NCBI RefSeq assembly: GCF_030345795.1
Contig: NZ_JAUALB010000001.1
Span: 124,001-188,000, forward strand
Length of the DNA stretch: 64,000 bases
Origin: Micromonospora sp. WMMA1363
Lineage (GTDB): Bacteria; Actinomycetota; Actinomycetes; Mycobacteriales; Micromonosporaceae
Reading direction: 5' to 3'
The position numbers and the translations under genes are program-made. Within the stretch, counting starts at the first letter, position 1, and each line of letters starts with the position of its first letter. The notes beneath the pieces are model-generated. The model ran no database searches. It had not been told where the DNA came from and worked only from the letters and a program-made list of their open reading frames with translations. Below, one piece after another: positions 1 through 8,978 of the stretch.

Positions 1-1001
1 ACGGGGACCGGGCGGTCGCCGCCCAGTGGCAGGAGACGAAGAATGCCGACACCGGTGGCCGCATCACCTTCGACCAGCTGGTCGACGCCTCCGGGCGGGG
101 CGGCGTCCTGGCCACCCGGCACCTGCACAGCCGCCGGTTCCACGACGTGTTCCGCAACGTCGCCGCCTGGTCGTACTGGAGGAACGCGCGGCCGCTGGGC
201 AAGGGACCGGACGGGGCGATCGCGGTCTGCTCGGTGCCGAACGGCTGGTTCTGGGCGATACCGCTGCACGACGGGACGCTCAGCGTCGGCCTCGTGACCG
301 GGCGGGACCTGTTCAACGACGGCCGGCAGCGGCTGGGCGGCATCCAGGCCGTCTACGACGAGGCCCTCGCCACCTGCCCGACCGTGCTGGAGATGCTCGA
401 CGGTGCCGAGCGGGTCGCCGACACGAAGGTCGAGCAGGACTACTCGTACGTGTCGGAGACCTTCGCCGGGCCCGGCTACCTGCTCACCGGCGACGCGGCC
501 TGCTTCCTGGACCCGTTGCTCTCCACCGGTGTGCACCTGGCCACCTACAGCGGGATGCTCGCCGCGGCCAGCATCTCCAGCGTGCTCCGTGGCGAGGTCG
601 GCGAGGACCAGGCGGGACACTTCTACCAGACTGTCTACCGGCACGCCTACGAGCGGCTGCTGGTGCTGGTGTCGGTGTTCTACGAAAGCTACCGCGGCAA
701 GGACTACCACTTCTACAACGCGCAGCGGCTCACCGGCGACGAGCGGGACCGCCTGCACCTGCAGGCGGCGTTCGACCGGATCATCACCGGCATCGCCGAC
801 CTCAACGACGCCGAGCACGCGTACCAGCTGGTCCAGTCGCACCTGCACGGCGACACCAGCGGTGACCCCAACCCGCTGAACAACCTCAACCGGGTCCACG
901 AGATGAAGCAGTCCCCGTTTCATCCCGACAACGCCGTGGCGGGCCTCTACCTGGCGTTGCACCCCCGACTCGGGCTGAAGCACCGGGAGCCGGCGGCCTG
1001 A
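1..1001 (+). CDS. Flavin-dependent halogenase, C-terminal part (5' end outside window)
   Basis: The reading frame is open from base 3 to the TGA at 999-1001 and has no start in the window, so about 332 C-terminal residues are seen. It reads VDASGRGG near the beginning, then GDAACFLDPLLSTGVHLA at about 494-547. The second block is the FAD-contacting motif typical of the tryptophan-halogenase-like family that chlorinates phenolic, pyrrolic or carrier-bound substrates. Such enzymes use FADH2, oxygen and halide to form hypohalous acid. The N-terminal dinucleotide motif, the catalytic lysine and the WxWxIP motif lie outside, so halogenase rather than monooxygenase activity is inferred from the family signature. 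It is the leftmost gene of a biosynthetic region and suggests a chlorinated product. Confidence 0.8.
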   Translation, partial: GDRAVAAQWQETKNADTGGRITFDQLVDASGRGGVLATRHLHSRRFHDVFRNVAAWSYWRNARPLGKGPDGAIAVCSVPNGWFWAIPLHDGTLSVGLVTGRDLFNDGRQRLGGIQAVYDEALATCPTVLEMLDGAERVADTKVEQDYSYVSETFAGPGYLLTGDAACFLDPLLSTGVHLATYSGMLAAASISSVLRGEVGEDQAGHFYQTVYRHAYERLLVLVSVFYESYRGKDYHFYNAQRLTGDERDRLHLQAAFDRIITGIADLNDAEHAYQLVQSHLHGDTSGDPNPLNNLNRVHEMKQSPFHPDNAVAGLYLALHPRLGLKHREPAA

Positions 1002-1083
1002 TCCCACCCTCGCCCCACCTCCCCCAGCGGAGGTGGGGCGTCGTCGGGCTCAGCCGGCGCGGACGGCGCCGCGGCCCGCCGGG

Positions 1084-2082
1084 TCAGGCCGTCGTCGCCC
1101 GGTGCAACCGGCGGAGCAGGCCCGCCGGGTCGGCCAGCGGCGGCAGCGCCGCCAGGATGCCGGACACCCCGACCTCCGCCAGCCGGCGCAGGTGGGCGCC
1201 GACCTCGCCTTCGGTTCCGGTGATCCCGGTCAGCTGCAGAGCCAGGTCGACCAGACCCAACTCCGCCAGCAGCCGCGCGTTCTTGCCGCCGACCGTGTGG
1301 TCCCACACGTCGTAGCGCCGCTCCATCTCCTCCACCGCGGGCAGCAGCTCGGGCGGGACGGTGGAGCGCATGTGCGGTGACTTCAACCGCAGCGCCACGT
1401 CCGAGGCGAGCGCGGCGCCGATCTCGGCGTTCGCCTCGGCCTGGCTGTCCTGGACCGAGACGAAGCTGAAGCCCCACACCCGCACCGCGTCCGGATCCCG
1501 ACCGGCGGCTTCGGCGGCGGCTCGGACCTGGGCCACCTTGCGGGCCACCCGCTCGGTGGACATGCCGATGGTGGTCACCACGCCGTCGGCCAGCTCGCCG
1601 GCGAGCCGCAGGCTCTTCGGGTAGTCGGCGGCCACCAGCACCGGCACGTCCCGGACCCGGTCCAGCGGCTCGGTGTCGAAGCCGTCCACCCGGGCCGACC
1701 CGCCGCGCAGCACGGCCCGTACCGCGGTCACGTAGTCGCGCAGCTCGCGCGGGGTGGCCACCGGGGACCGGCCGACGATCCGCCGGACGCTGCCGCCGTT
1801 GCCGACCGCGAGCATCGCCCGGCCGCCGGTCACCTGGTCCAGGGTCGAGATCGCGGTGGCGGTCGCCGCCGGGTGGCGGAAGAACGGCGTCGTCACCATC
1901 GGGGCCAGCGTCGCCCGTCGCGTCTCGTACGCCGCGACGGTGAGCGACACGTACATCTCGTAGGCGCGGGCCGGTGTGTCGCCGACCCCGATGACGTCGT
2001 AGCCGAGGTCGTCGGCCAGTCGGACGACGCTCCGGAACTCCGCGAGGTCGTCCGCCCATTCAATGATCGCTCCGAGTTTCAG
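1084..2082 (-). CDS. LLM-class (luciferase-like) flavin-dependent oxidoreductase
   Basis: This 332-residue protein has a bacterial luciferase-like TIM barrel, probably F420- or FMN-dependent. Its N-terminus LGAIIEWADDLAEF, with VIGVGDTPARAYEMYVSL soon after, is typical of LLM-class oxidoreductases. No ATG or GTG fits the expected N-terminus. A CTG at 2080-2082 follows GGAGGGA by about six bases and gives the expected (M)KLGAIIEW start, so I chose it; longer in-frame starts only add low-complexity residues. It is divergent from a second LLM gene at 2399, and the 316 bp between them carry an 11-bp tandem repeat. In polyketide clusters such enzymes reduce or oxidise ring carbons. The substrate is unknown. 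Confidence 0.8.
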   Translation of the reverse strand: MKLGAIIEWADDLAEFRSVVRLADDLGYDVIGVGDTPARAYEMYVSLTVAAYETRRATLAPMVTTPFFRHPAATATAISTLDQVTGGRAMLAVGNGGSVRRIVGRSPVATPRELRDYVTAVRAVLRGGSARVDGFDTEPLDRVRDVPVLVAADYPKSLRLAGELADGVVTTIGMSTERVARKVAQVRAAAEAAGRDPDAVRVWGFSFVSVQDSQAEANAEIGAALASDVALRLKSPHMRSTVPPELLPAVEEMERRYDVWDHTVGGKNARLLAELGLVDLALQLTGITGTEGEVGAHLRRLAEVGVSGILAALPPLADPAGLLRRLHRATTA

Positions 2083-2247
2083 GGGGCATCCCTCCGCCGG
2101 TACGGCTGGCACGGCCGGTGCGCAGCTCACGGACATTGCGCGCGGGCGCGCGACCTCCATCGGACATGACCGACCTCGAGAGGGTGTCGAGCGCGTCCGT
2201 ACCCCGGGCGCCGGCTGCTGGCCGGCGGTGCCGCCAGCCCCCGCCCC

Positions 2248-2291
2248 GACCGCCGGTCGACCGCCGGTCGACCGCCGCTCGACCGCCGCTC
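2248..2291. repeat. Four tandem 11-bp repeats in a divergent promoter region
   Basis: Four consecutive 11-mers are seen: two copies of GACCGCCGGTC then two of GACCGCCGCTC. They lie in the 316-bp gap between the two divergent LLM oxidoreductase genes. The repeat spacing is one helical turn, so a regulator-binding array is possible. Simple slippage in GC-rich DNA is the alternative. Confidence 0.7.
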
Positions 2292-2398
2292 CGGTGCGCC
2301 CGGCCACAGTGGCCGCACCACCGCTCGGAGCGGGCGGTGCCGCCGGGCGCCCGAACGCTCGGCAGGAAACCCGACCGGTGAATCCCAGGGAGTCCGCA

Positions 2399-3256
2399 AT
2401 GGATATCGGAGTCTGCCTGCCGACGACCATCCCCGGCGCGCAGGGACGGCAGTTGATCGAGTTCGCCCGCCGGGCCGAACAGCTCGGCTTCCACAGCCTG
2501 ACCGTCGCCGACCGGGTGGTGTACGACAACTACGACGGCATCGTCTCGCTGGCCGCCGCCGCGGCCGTGACCGAACGGATCAAGCTGGTCACCGGGATCC
2601 TGCTCGCCGCGTACCGGCCCAGCCCGGTGGACCTGGCCAAACAGCTCGCCAGTCTGGACCGGCTCTCCGCCGGCCGGCTGATCATCGGTGTCTCCGCGGG
2701 TATGCGGGCGGACGACTACACCGCCACCGGCACCGACTTCCACACCCGGGGCCAACGGCTCGACGCGATGCTCGACGAACTCCGCCAGGTGTGGCAGGGT
2801 GCCGGGCCGGTGCCCGGAGTCGGGCCGCGGCCGACCAACGGCGACATCCCGATCTGGGTCGGCGGCCACTCGCCGGCCGGCCTGCGCCGGGCAGCCCGCT
2901 ACGGCATCGGCTGGATATCCCCGGGTGGGCCGCCGCACAAGTACCCGGAGCTGGTAACCAAGGTCAAGGAGCTGTGGGCCGAAGAGAAGCGCGCGGGCGA
3001 ACCACGGATGGGGGCCAACCTCTACGTGTCGCTCGGTCCGGACGGGCACCGACTCGCCATGGAGCACATGCACAGCTACTACGCGCACATGGGCCAGCTG
3101 GTGGAGCACCTCGCGAAGGGTGCCATCACCGACGAGGGCAAGCTCCGCGACGTGGTCGACGGGTACGCCGCGAACGGCTGCGACGAGCTGCTGATCCTGT
3201 CCTGCACGGCCGATCCGGACCACCTCGACCGGATCGCCGACGTGGTCCTGGGCTGA
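2399..3256 (+). CDS. LLM-class flavin-dependent oxidoreductase
   Basis: This 285-residue luciferase-like monooxygenase-fold protein begins MDIGVCLPTTIPGAQGRQL. The ATG at 2399 is preceded by AGGGAG at a good distance. LDRLSAGRLIIGVSAG and the PIWVGGHSPAGLRRAARYG block match the conserved substrate-side and flavin-side segments of F420/FMN-dependent LLM enzymes. It starts a four-gene plus-strand run: the FAD hydroxylase gene begins 7 bp after its stop and an O-methyltransferase follows. The divergent neighbour at 1084-2082 is of the same superfamily but is not closely similar. A tailoring redox role in the polyketide pathway is inferred; cofactor choice cannot be read from sequence. Confidence 0.82.
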   Translation: MDIGVCLPTTIPGAQGRQLIEFARRAEQLGFHSLTVADRVVYDNYDGIVSLAAAAAVTERIKLVTGILLAAYRPSPVDLAKQLASLDRLSAGRLIIGVSAGMRADDYTATGTDFHTRGQRLDAMLDELRQVWQGAGPVPGVGPRPTNGDIPIWVGGHSPAGLRRAARYGIGWISPGGPPHKYPELVTKVKELWAEEKRAGEPRMGANLYVSLGPDGHRLAMEHMHSYYAHMGQLVEHLAKGAITDEGKLRDVVDGYAANGCDELLILSCTADPDHLDRIADVVLG

Positions 3257-3263
3257 CGGCGCG

Positions 3264-4493
3264 ATGGGAGGCCAGAACGTCGGGCGGCCGCGGGTGCTGG
3301 TCGTCGGCGGCGGCATCGGCGGGCTCTGCCTCGCCCAGGGGTTGCGGCAGGCGGGGATCGCCGACGTCACGGTCTACGAGCGGGACACCTCCGCCGAGGG
3401 CCGGATGCAGGGGTACCGGCTGCGGATCAGCCCCGAGGGCGAGGCGGCCCTGCGCGAGTGCCTGCCCCGGCGGGCGCAGGACCTGCTCACCGCCACCGCG
3501 AACGACCGGCACCAGCTCGGCCTGGTCGCCTTCGACGAGCGGTTGAACCCGCTGCCCGCACCGACCTTCGACGACCCGCGCGGCGACGCGCCGGACAGAA
3601 TCGACGCGGTCGACCGGGCAACGCTGCGCCGGGTGCTGCTCGCCGGCATCGGGGACGCGGTGCGGTTCGGCAAACGGTTCGTCCGCTACGAGCAGGCCGG
3701 CGGCGAAGTCGTGGCACACTTCGCCGACGGCGACCGGGCGGTCGGGGACGTGCTGGTGGCGGCCGACGGGGCGCATTCCGCGATCCGCGCGCAACTTTGC
3801 CCCGACGACAACATCCAGGATCTGGGGGTGCGGGCGATCCTGTCCCGTACGCCCCGGGCGGTGGCGATCGCCACCGGACTGCCGGAGTCGCTGCGGGACC
3901 GGTTCGTCAACGTGACCGCACCCGACGGGCTGCGGCTGGCGCTGATGCCGATGGTGTTCCGGACGGCGCCGGCCCGGGCTGCCGTGGAACTCTGGCCGGG
4001 GTTGGAGATGGGCGGGTCCGAGGACTACTACATGTCGGTATTCAGCGTCCACAAGGATCTGCTCGGCCTGACCGACGACGAGTTCTTCGGGCTGACCGGC
4101 GAGCGGCTGCGTCAGCTGGTGCTGGACCGTACCGTCGGGTGGCACCCGGACCTGCGTGGCGTCTTCGCCCATGCGCAGCCCGCGGAGACCTACCCGCTGG
4201 CCCTGCGGGCGACGGTGCCGGTGCGGGCGTGGGAACCCGGACCGGTGATCCCCCTCGGCGACGCGGTGCACCTGATGCCGCCGACCGGGGGAGTGGGCGC
4301 GAACACCGCCCTGCGCGACGCGAGCGCGTTGTGCCGGGCGTTGACGGCCGTCGCCCGGGGCGAGGCGGCCCTGGTCGAGGCGGCGACCGGTTACCAGGCC
4401 GAGATGGTGCGGTACGCCACCGAGGCGATCGAGATGTCCCTCAAGATCGCCCGATGGTCCATGAAGAAGATCGACGTCGGTGCTCGAGCGTAA
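3264..4493 (+). CDS. FAD-dependent monooxygenase (aromatic hydroxylase family)
   Basis: This 409-residue group A flavoprotein monooxygenase has the ADP-binding motif VVGGGIGGLCLAQGL near residue 15 and the FAD ribityl motif GDAVHLMPPTGGVGANTALRD near residue 330. It is of the PHBH/UbiH type that hydroxylates aromatic or polyketide substrates with NAD(P)H and oxygen. It lies 7 bp after the LLM gene and 14 bp before the methyltransferase gene, so the three are probably co-transcribed. Ring hydroxylation followed by O-methylation would be a natural pairing with its neighbour. The substrate is unknown. Confidence 0.85.
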   Translation: MGGQNVGRPRVLVVGGGIGGLCLAQGLRQAGIADVTVYERDTSAEGRMQGYRLRISPEGEAALRECLPRRAQDLLTATANDRHQLGLVAFDERLNPLPAPTFDDPRGDAPDRIDAVDRATLRRVLLAGIGDAVRFGKRFVRYEQAGGEVVAHFADGDRAVGDVLVAADGAHSAIRAQLCPDDNIQDLGVRAILSRTPRAVAIATGLPESLRDRFVNVTAPDGLRLALMPMVFRTAPARAAVELWPGLEMGGSEDYYMSVFSVHKDLLGLTDDEFFGLTGERLRQLVLDRTVGWHPDLRGVFAHAQPAETYPLALRATVPVRAWEPGPVIPLGDAVHLMPPTGGVGANTALRDASALCRALTAVARGEAALVEAATGYQAEMVRYATEAIEMSLKIARWSMKKIDVGARA

Positions 4494-4507
4494 AGGCAGG
4501 CGGTTCA

Positions 4508-5521
4508 GTGACCACGACAGCGACAGACGTCAGCCGGCCGGCCGGCATCCTGCGGCTGGCCAACTCCTTCTGCGACGCCAAGGCACTGCTGACGGCGGTG
4601 GAACTCGGCCTCTTCACCGCGCTTCGACCGGGCCCGGCCAGCCTGGATGAGATCCGTACCAGGCTCGGCCTGCACGGCCGGGGCCTGTCCGACTGGCTTG
4701 ACTTGTTGGTCGAGCTGAGCCTGCTGGAGCGAACGGACAGCCGCTACCGCAACGCCGAGGGTGCCGACCGGTTCCTGGTGCGCGGCGAGCAGTCGTACAT
4801 CGGCGGCTTCATCGAGCGGTCCAACCGCAACCTGTATCCGGCGTGGGGCCGGCTTTCCGACGCGCTGCGGACCGGCAAGCCGCAGTCGGGCAGCAGCTTC
4901 GAGGCGGTGGTGGCGAACCCGCAGATCCTGAAACAGTTCATCCACTCCATGGATGCCCTGACCCGGGTGCTCGGCCCGCAACTGATCGAGGCGTTCGGCG
5001 AGTGGGCCGACCACAGGTCGGTGCTCGACGTCGGCGGCTGCCGGGGCAGCCTGGCGGCGCAGATCGTGACCGCGCACCCGAACCTGGCCGGGCACGTCTT
5101 CGACCTGCCGCAGATGGAGCCGTTCTTCGCCGAGCAGGCCGCCGAGACGGGGCTCACCGACCGGCTGATCTTCCATGGTGGCAGCTTCTTCGAGCAGCCG
5201 CTGCCGACGGCCGACATCGTGGTGCTGGGGCACGTGCTGCACGACTGGGACCGCGACCAGCGCGGGTTCCTCGTCGAGAAGGCGTACCACGCGGTCAACC
5301 CGGGCGGTGTCCTGCTGGTGTACGACCGGATGCTCGACCGCCCGTCCAGCCGCGTGGAGAACCTGGTGATCAGTCTGGACATGTTGCTGGTCACCGATGG
5401 CGGCTCCGAGTACACCGTGGGTGAGCTGCGTGAGCACGCCGAGGCCGCCGGTTTCGCCAAGATCGAGGATCGTCTGCTGGGTGACGACGACACCCTGGTC
5501 GTGGCCCGCAAGCCCGCCTGA
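4508..5521 (+). CDS. SAM-dependent O-methyltransferase
   Basis: This 337-residue protein belongs to the acetylserotonin/polyketide O-methyltransferase family. An N-terminal winged-helix dimerisation region (LRLANSFCDAKALLTAVELGLF) is followed by a Rossmann SAM site, VLDVGGCRGS near residue 175, and the motif VVLGHVLHDWDRDQR near residue 240. The GTG start at 4508 follows GGCAGG and lies 14 bp after the FAD monooxygenase stop. A paralogue sits convergently at 5866-6873 beyond a 26-bp-arm hairpin. The two share the LLRLGNAFCEAQALLTAVEL-type N-terminus, so they arose by duplication and probably methylate different hydroxyls of one scaffold. Confidence 0.88.
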   Translation: MTTTATDVSRPAGILRLANSFCDAKALLTAVELGLFTALRPGPASLDEIRTRLGLHGRGLSDWLDLLVELSLLERTDSRYRNAEGADRFLVRGEQSYIGGFIERSNRNLYPAWGRLSDALRTGKPQSGSSFEAVVANPQILKQFIHSMDALTRVLGPQLIEAFGEWADHRSVLDVGGCRGSLAAQIVTAHPNLAGHVFDLPQMEPFFAEQAAETGLTDRLIFHGGSFFEQPLPTADIVVLGHVLHDWDRDQRGFLVEKAYHAVNPGGVLLVYDRMLDRPSSRVENLVISLDMLLVTDGGSEYTVGELREHAEAAGFAKIEDRLLGDDDTLVVARKPA

Positions 5522-5714
5522 CAGGACCGCGAGGCCGGGGTACGCCGACGGCGCGCCCCGGCCGCTGCTGGCTGACCGAGGGGCCGACCGTGCCTGATCG
5601 CCGGGTCAGCCGTGCCCGACCGTCGGCTGACCGAGGGGCCGGGCCGTGCCCGACTGCCGGGTGGCCGAGAGGGCTGGGCCACGCCCGACAGAGGCCCGGG
5701 ATGGGCGATGTCGC

Positions 5715-5768
5715 AACGAGCGGTATGCCTGTCAGGCATAAATATGCCTGACAGGCATACCGCTCGTT
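5715..5768. terminator. Perfect 26-bp inverted repeat between convergent genes, probable bidirectional terminator
   Basis: Two perfect 26-bp arms (5715-5740 and 5743-5768) are separated by only AA. Each arm contains its own 17-bp near-palindrome, TATGCCTG-N-CAGGCATA. It sits between two convergent methyltransferase genes, as a bidirectional terminator would. A closely related copy lies at 56699-56744, also between convergent genes. It lacks a U-tract, so a protein-binding or mobile palindromic repeat role is possible. Confidence 0.65.
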
Positions 5769-5865
5769 CGGCACACCTGCCTGGGCGCCCCCGGCTCCGG
5801 GCAGCCAGTTCTCGCGGGGAGACGAGCCGGTGCCCGATCTCAGGGAAGGCGGCCGGGGTGGCCGG

Positions 5866-6873
5866 TCAGGCGGCGCGGTGGCAGGTCACCAGGGTTTCGT
5901 TGTCGTCCAGGGGGCGCCGGCGCACGGATGTGAAGCCGGCCGCTCTCGCGTAGGCCGCCAGCTCGCCGACCGGGTACTCGGAGCCCTCCTCGGTGACCAG
6001 CGCCATGATCAGGCTGGCCACCAGGTTGTCGACCCGGGGTGTCGCCTCGTCGAGCATCCGGTCGTGCACCAGCAGGACGCCGCCCGGGCGGACCGCGCGG
6101 TACCCGGCGCGGACCAACTCCTCGCGTTGCCGGGGCCGCCAGTTGTGCAGGATGTGCCCGAACACCACCACGTCGGCCGGCGGCAGCGGGTCGGCGAAGA
6201 AGTCGCCGGCGTGGAAGGTAACCCGGTCGGCGGTGCCCAGCTCGGTCATGTGCTCGGCGAAGACCGGGGCGAGCTGCGGCAGGTCGAACACGTGCCCGGC
6301 CAGGTGCGGGTGAGCCAAGGCGAGCTGCCCCACCAGGCTGCCCCGGCAGCCACCCACGTCCAGCACCGACCCGTACGCCAACCAGTCGACGGCGGCCAGT
6401 AGCCGCGGCAGGAGCGGGCGGAGCGCACCATCCATCATGTGCGCGTACCGGCGGACCCCGGCCGGGTCGGCGAGCATCCCGGCGAAGTCGTCCGCCGGGG
6501 TACGCGGCCGTCCGGTGCGCAGTGTCTCGGTCAACCCGTTCCACACCGGGTACAGGTTGGCCTTCGCGCCGCGCAGGAAGCCGGTCACGTCCCGCGGCCC
6601 CCGGCCGGTGAGGAACCGGTCCACGTCGTCGGCGTTGCCGTACCGCCCGTCCTCGACGTGCAGCAGGTCCAGCGCGACCAGCAGGCTCAGGAAGTCGTGC
6701 AGCCCGCGCCCGGACAGCCCCAGCCGGTCGCGGATCTCCCCGGCGGTGGCGGGGGCGTCCCACAGCGCGCGGAACAGGTCCAGCTCGACCGCGGTCAGCA
6801 ACGCCTGTGCCTCGCAGAAGGCGTTGCCCAGGCGGAGCAGACGCGCGGGGGATGCGGTGACCGTGTCCGTCAT
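5866..6873 (-). CDS. SAM-dependent O-methyltransferase (paralogue of 4508-5521)
   Basis: This 335-residue O-methyltransferase has the same architecture as the convergent neighbour: the dimerisation region RLLRLGNAFCEAQALLTAVEL, the SAM site VLDVGGCRGSLVGQL near residue 175, and VVVFGHILHNWRPRQREEL near residue 235. The ATG at 6871-6873 is preceded by AAGGGAG. It is transcribed away from the ferredoxin gene at 7050, and their promoters share a 176-bp gap. It probably installs a second methyl ether on the polyketide. Confidence 0.88.
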   Translation of the reverse strand: MTDTVTASPARLLRLGNAFCEAQALLTAVELDLFRALWDAPATAGEIRDRLGLSGRGLHDFLSLLVALDLLHVEDGRYGNADDVDRFLTGRGPRDVTGFLRGAKANLYPVWNGLTETLRTGRPRTPADDFAGMLADPAGVRRYAHMMDGALRPLLPRLLAAVDWLAYGSVLDVGGCRGSLVGQLALAHPHLAGHVFDLPQLAPVFAEHMTELGTADRVTFHAGDFFADPLPPADVVVFGHILHNWRPRQREELVRAGYRAVRPGGVLLVHDRMLDEATPRVDNLVASLIMALVTEEGSEYPVGELAAYARAAGFTSVRRRPLDDNETLVTCHRAA

Positions 6874-7049
6874 CGGACGGCTCCCTTCGCGGATCCAGGA
6901 TGCCCCGATGGTGCCGGCCCGGCTTGGAACGCCGCTCGACGCGCGGCTGTACCGGCCCTCGAGTGCGCTGTCGGACGATCGGGCGCGCGCGGCGTGCTCC
7001 GGCGGACACCCGCCGCCACGACCGGACGACACGGCGATCGGTGGTCATC

Positions 7050-7238
7050 ATGCGTGTGATTGCGACCAAGGAGACCTGCGCGGTGAGCAGCCTCTGCGTC
7101 TACCAGGCGCCGGAGGTCTTCGACCAGGACGAGGAGGGTCAGGTCGAGGTGCTCGACCCCGAGCCACCGGCCGAACTTCACGAAGACGTCCGGATCGCGG
7201 CGCGCGGCTGTCCCACCCGGTCCATCCGCGTCGAGTAA
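7050..7238 (+). CDS. Ferredoxin (3Fe-4S/4Fe-4S, P450-partner type)
   Basis: This 62-residue ferredoxin has the cysteine pattern CAVSSLC (C-x5-C) near residue 11 and a distal CP in RGCPTRSIRVE near residue 55, as in small Streptomyces-type ferredoxins that feed cytochrome P450s. ATG at 7050 is the start consistent with family length. No P450 is adjacent; the only one in the window is at 30353-31555, beyond the RHS/IS island. It may serve that enzyme or one outside the window. The multicopper oxidase gene follows 74 bp downstream on the same strand. Confidence 0.85.
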   Translation: MRVIATKETCAVSSLCVYQAPEVFDQDEEGQVEVLDPEPPAELHEDVRIAARGCPTRSIRVE

Positions 7239-7312
7239 TCTGGGCCACACCGAGCGTACGGGCCGCGGTCCGCGCCCGTCCGGCCCACGAACCGGCCCTC
7301 GGCCGCCTCACG

Positions 7313-8905
7313 ATGGAGACACCGTTGCTGGCGAGTTCCCCGCAGGACACCCCCGCCCAGGCGAGCCCACCGGCCGTGACCACGGGCCGCCGACGGTCCA
7401 CCCGGCGCCGCATCCTGAAGGCCGGCCTGATCGGCGTGCCGGCGGTGCTGGCCGTCGGTGGTGCGGGCTTCGGCATCTGGTACGCGGTCAGCGACGTGGA
7501 CACGGTGGGCAGGGTCGACTTCACCAACCCGCTCGCCATCCCGCCGCTGCTCACCGGGCGCCAGGAGGGCGGGCGCCAGGTGTTCGACCTGACCGCCAGC
7601 GGTGGCGAGCGCCAGTTCCGCCCGGGCCGGGCGACCCGGACGTGGGGTTTCGACAACGGGCACCTCGGCCCGACCTTGCGGGCGAGGCGCGGCGAGACGG
7701 TGCTCGTCAACGTCCGCAACGGACTGCCCGAGACCACCACCGTCCACTGGCACGGCATGCACCTGCCGGCGGCGATGGACGGCGGCCCGCACCAGCCGAT
7801 CCGCCCCGGCGCCACCTGGTCGCCGAGCTGGACGATCGACCAGCCGGCCGCGACACTCTGGTACCACCCGCACCCGCACGGGCGCACCGCTCGCCACGTC
7901 TACCGGGGCATGGTGGGGATGTTCATCGTGGACGACCCGGCCGCGTCGGCCGCCCGGCTGCCCACCCGGTACGGCGTCGATGACATTCCGGTCATCGTGC
8001 AGGACAAGAACTTCGATCGCCACAACCAGCTCGACGACGGATACTCGCGGATCGCCGACGTCGGGATCCTCGGCGACACCGTGCTGGTCAACGGCACTGT
8101 CGGGCCGTACCACGAGGTGACCACCGAGCGGATCCGGCTGCGCCTGCTCAACGCCTCCCCGTCCCGGAGCTACCACTTCGGGCTCTCCGACGACAGGTCG
8201 TTCGCGCTGGTCGGCACCGACGGCGGTCTGCTGCCCGCGCCGTACGCCACCGGCCGGGTGCAGCTCTCCCCGGGCGAGCGCGCCGAGATCGTGGTCACGA
8301 TGCGGCCAGGGGAGCGGCTGGTGCTGCGCAGCTACCCGCCGGAGCTCGGCCTCGACCCACTGAACAGCCGGATCACCGGCGGCGACGACCGGCTCGACGT
8401 CCTGGAGCTGCGCGCGGCCGACCGGCTCTCCCCGGCGCCGGAGCCGGCCGCCACGCTGGCCGACCCGCCCCGGCTCGGGGTGGACGCCGCCACGCCGGTG
8501 ACCCGCCGCTTCGAGCTGGCCGGCACCAGCCAGATCAACGGTCTGACGATGGACATGGGCCGGATCGACTTCGGGGTCACCAGGGGCACCACCGAGGTGT
8601 GGGAGGTGATCAGCCCGTTCCCGAAGCCGCACAACTTCCACGTGCACGGCACCCAGTTCCAGGTGTTGTCGGTGAACGGCGCCCCGCCGCCGCCGGAGTT
8701 GGGCGGCTGGAAGGACACCATCTACGCCACGCCCGAGGTGCCGATGCGGTTGGCCCTGCGCTTCCCGGAGCACACCGACCGGAACCTGCCCTTCATGTAC
8801 CACTGCCACGTGCTGCTGCACGAGGACAAGGGCATGATGGGCCAGTTCGTCGTCACCGAGCCCGGTCAGACCCCCGGCAGCCCACCCCACACCGACCACA
8901 ACTGA
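7313..8905 (+). CDS. Multicopper oxidase with Tat-type leader
   Basis: This 530-residue multicopper oxidase is of the CotA/bilirubin-oxidase/laccase type. The leader RRSTRRRILKAGLIGVP near residue 25 has twin arginines before a hydrophobic stretch, suggesting export of a folded, copper-loaded enzyme. Copper ligands are visible as HWHGMHLP near residue 145, WYHPHPHG near 185, HNFHVHGTQF near 440 and YHCHVLLHEDKGM near 495, so type 1, 2 and 3 sites look complete. Such oxidases couple phenols or oxidise hydroquinones using oxygen. In this setting it could do late oxidative coupling of the aromatic product outside the membrane, or simply handle copper. Confidence 0.9.
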   Translation: METPLLASSPQDTPAQASPPAVTTGRRRSTRRRILKAGLIGVPAVLAVGGAGFGIWYAVSDVDTVGRVDFTNPLAIPPLLTGRQEGGRQVFDLTASGGERQFRPGRATRTWGFDNGHLGPTLRARRGETVLVNVRNGLPETTTVHWHGMHLPAAMDGGPHQPIRPGATWSPSWTIDQPAATLWYHPHPHGRTARHVYRGMVGMFIVDDPAASAARLPTRYGVDDIPVIVQDKNFDRHNQLDDGYSRIADVGILGDTVLVNGTVGPYHEVTTERIRLRLLNASPSRSYHFGLSDDRSFALVGTDGGLLPAPYATGRVQLSPGERAEIVVTMRPGERLVLRSYPPELGLDPLNSRITGGDDRLDVLELRAADRLSPAPEPAATLADPPRLGVDAATPVTRRFELAGTSQINGLTMDMGRIDFGVTRGTTEVWEVISPFPKPHNFHVHGTQFQVLSVNGAPPPPELGGWKDTIYATPEVPMRLALRFPEHTDRNLPFMYHCHVLLHEDKGMMGQFVVTEPGQTPGSPPHTDHN

Positions 8906-8978
8906 CGCCGGATCGTTCCGGCGGGGCGCTGGACCAGCGCTTCTGATCGACAAATCATAGGTGTAGCTCGATGCGGGC

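Noticed and set aside
26..865. Long Arg/Pro-rich frames overlapping the halogenase
   Set aside because: They are out-of-frame shadows of a high-GC gene; only the frame from base 3 shows halogenase motifs.
2060..3370. 436-codon minus-strand frame across the second LLM gene
   Set aside because: The composition is that of an antisense shadow, and the plus frame encodes a recognisable LLM oxidoreductase.
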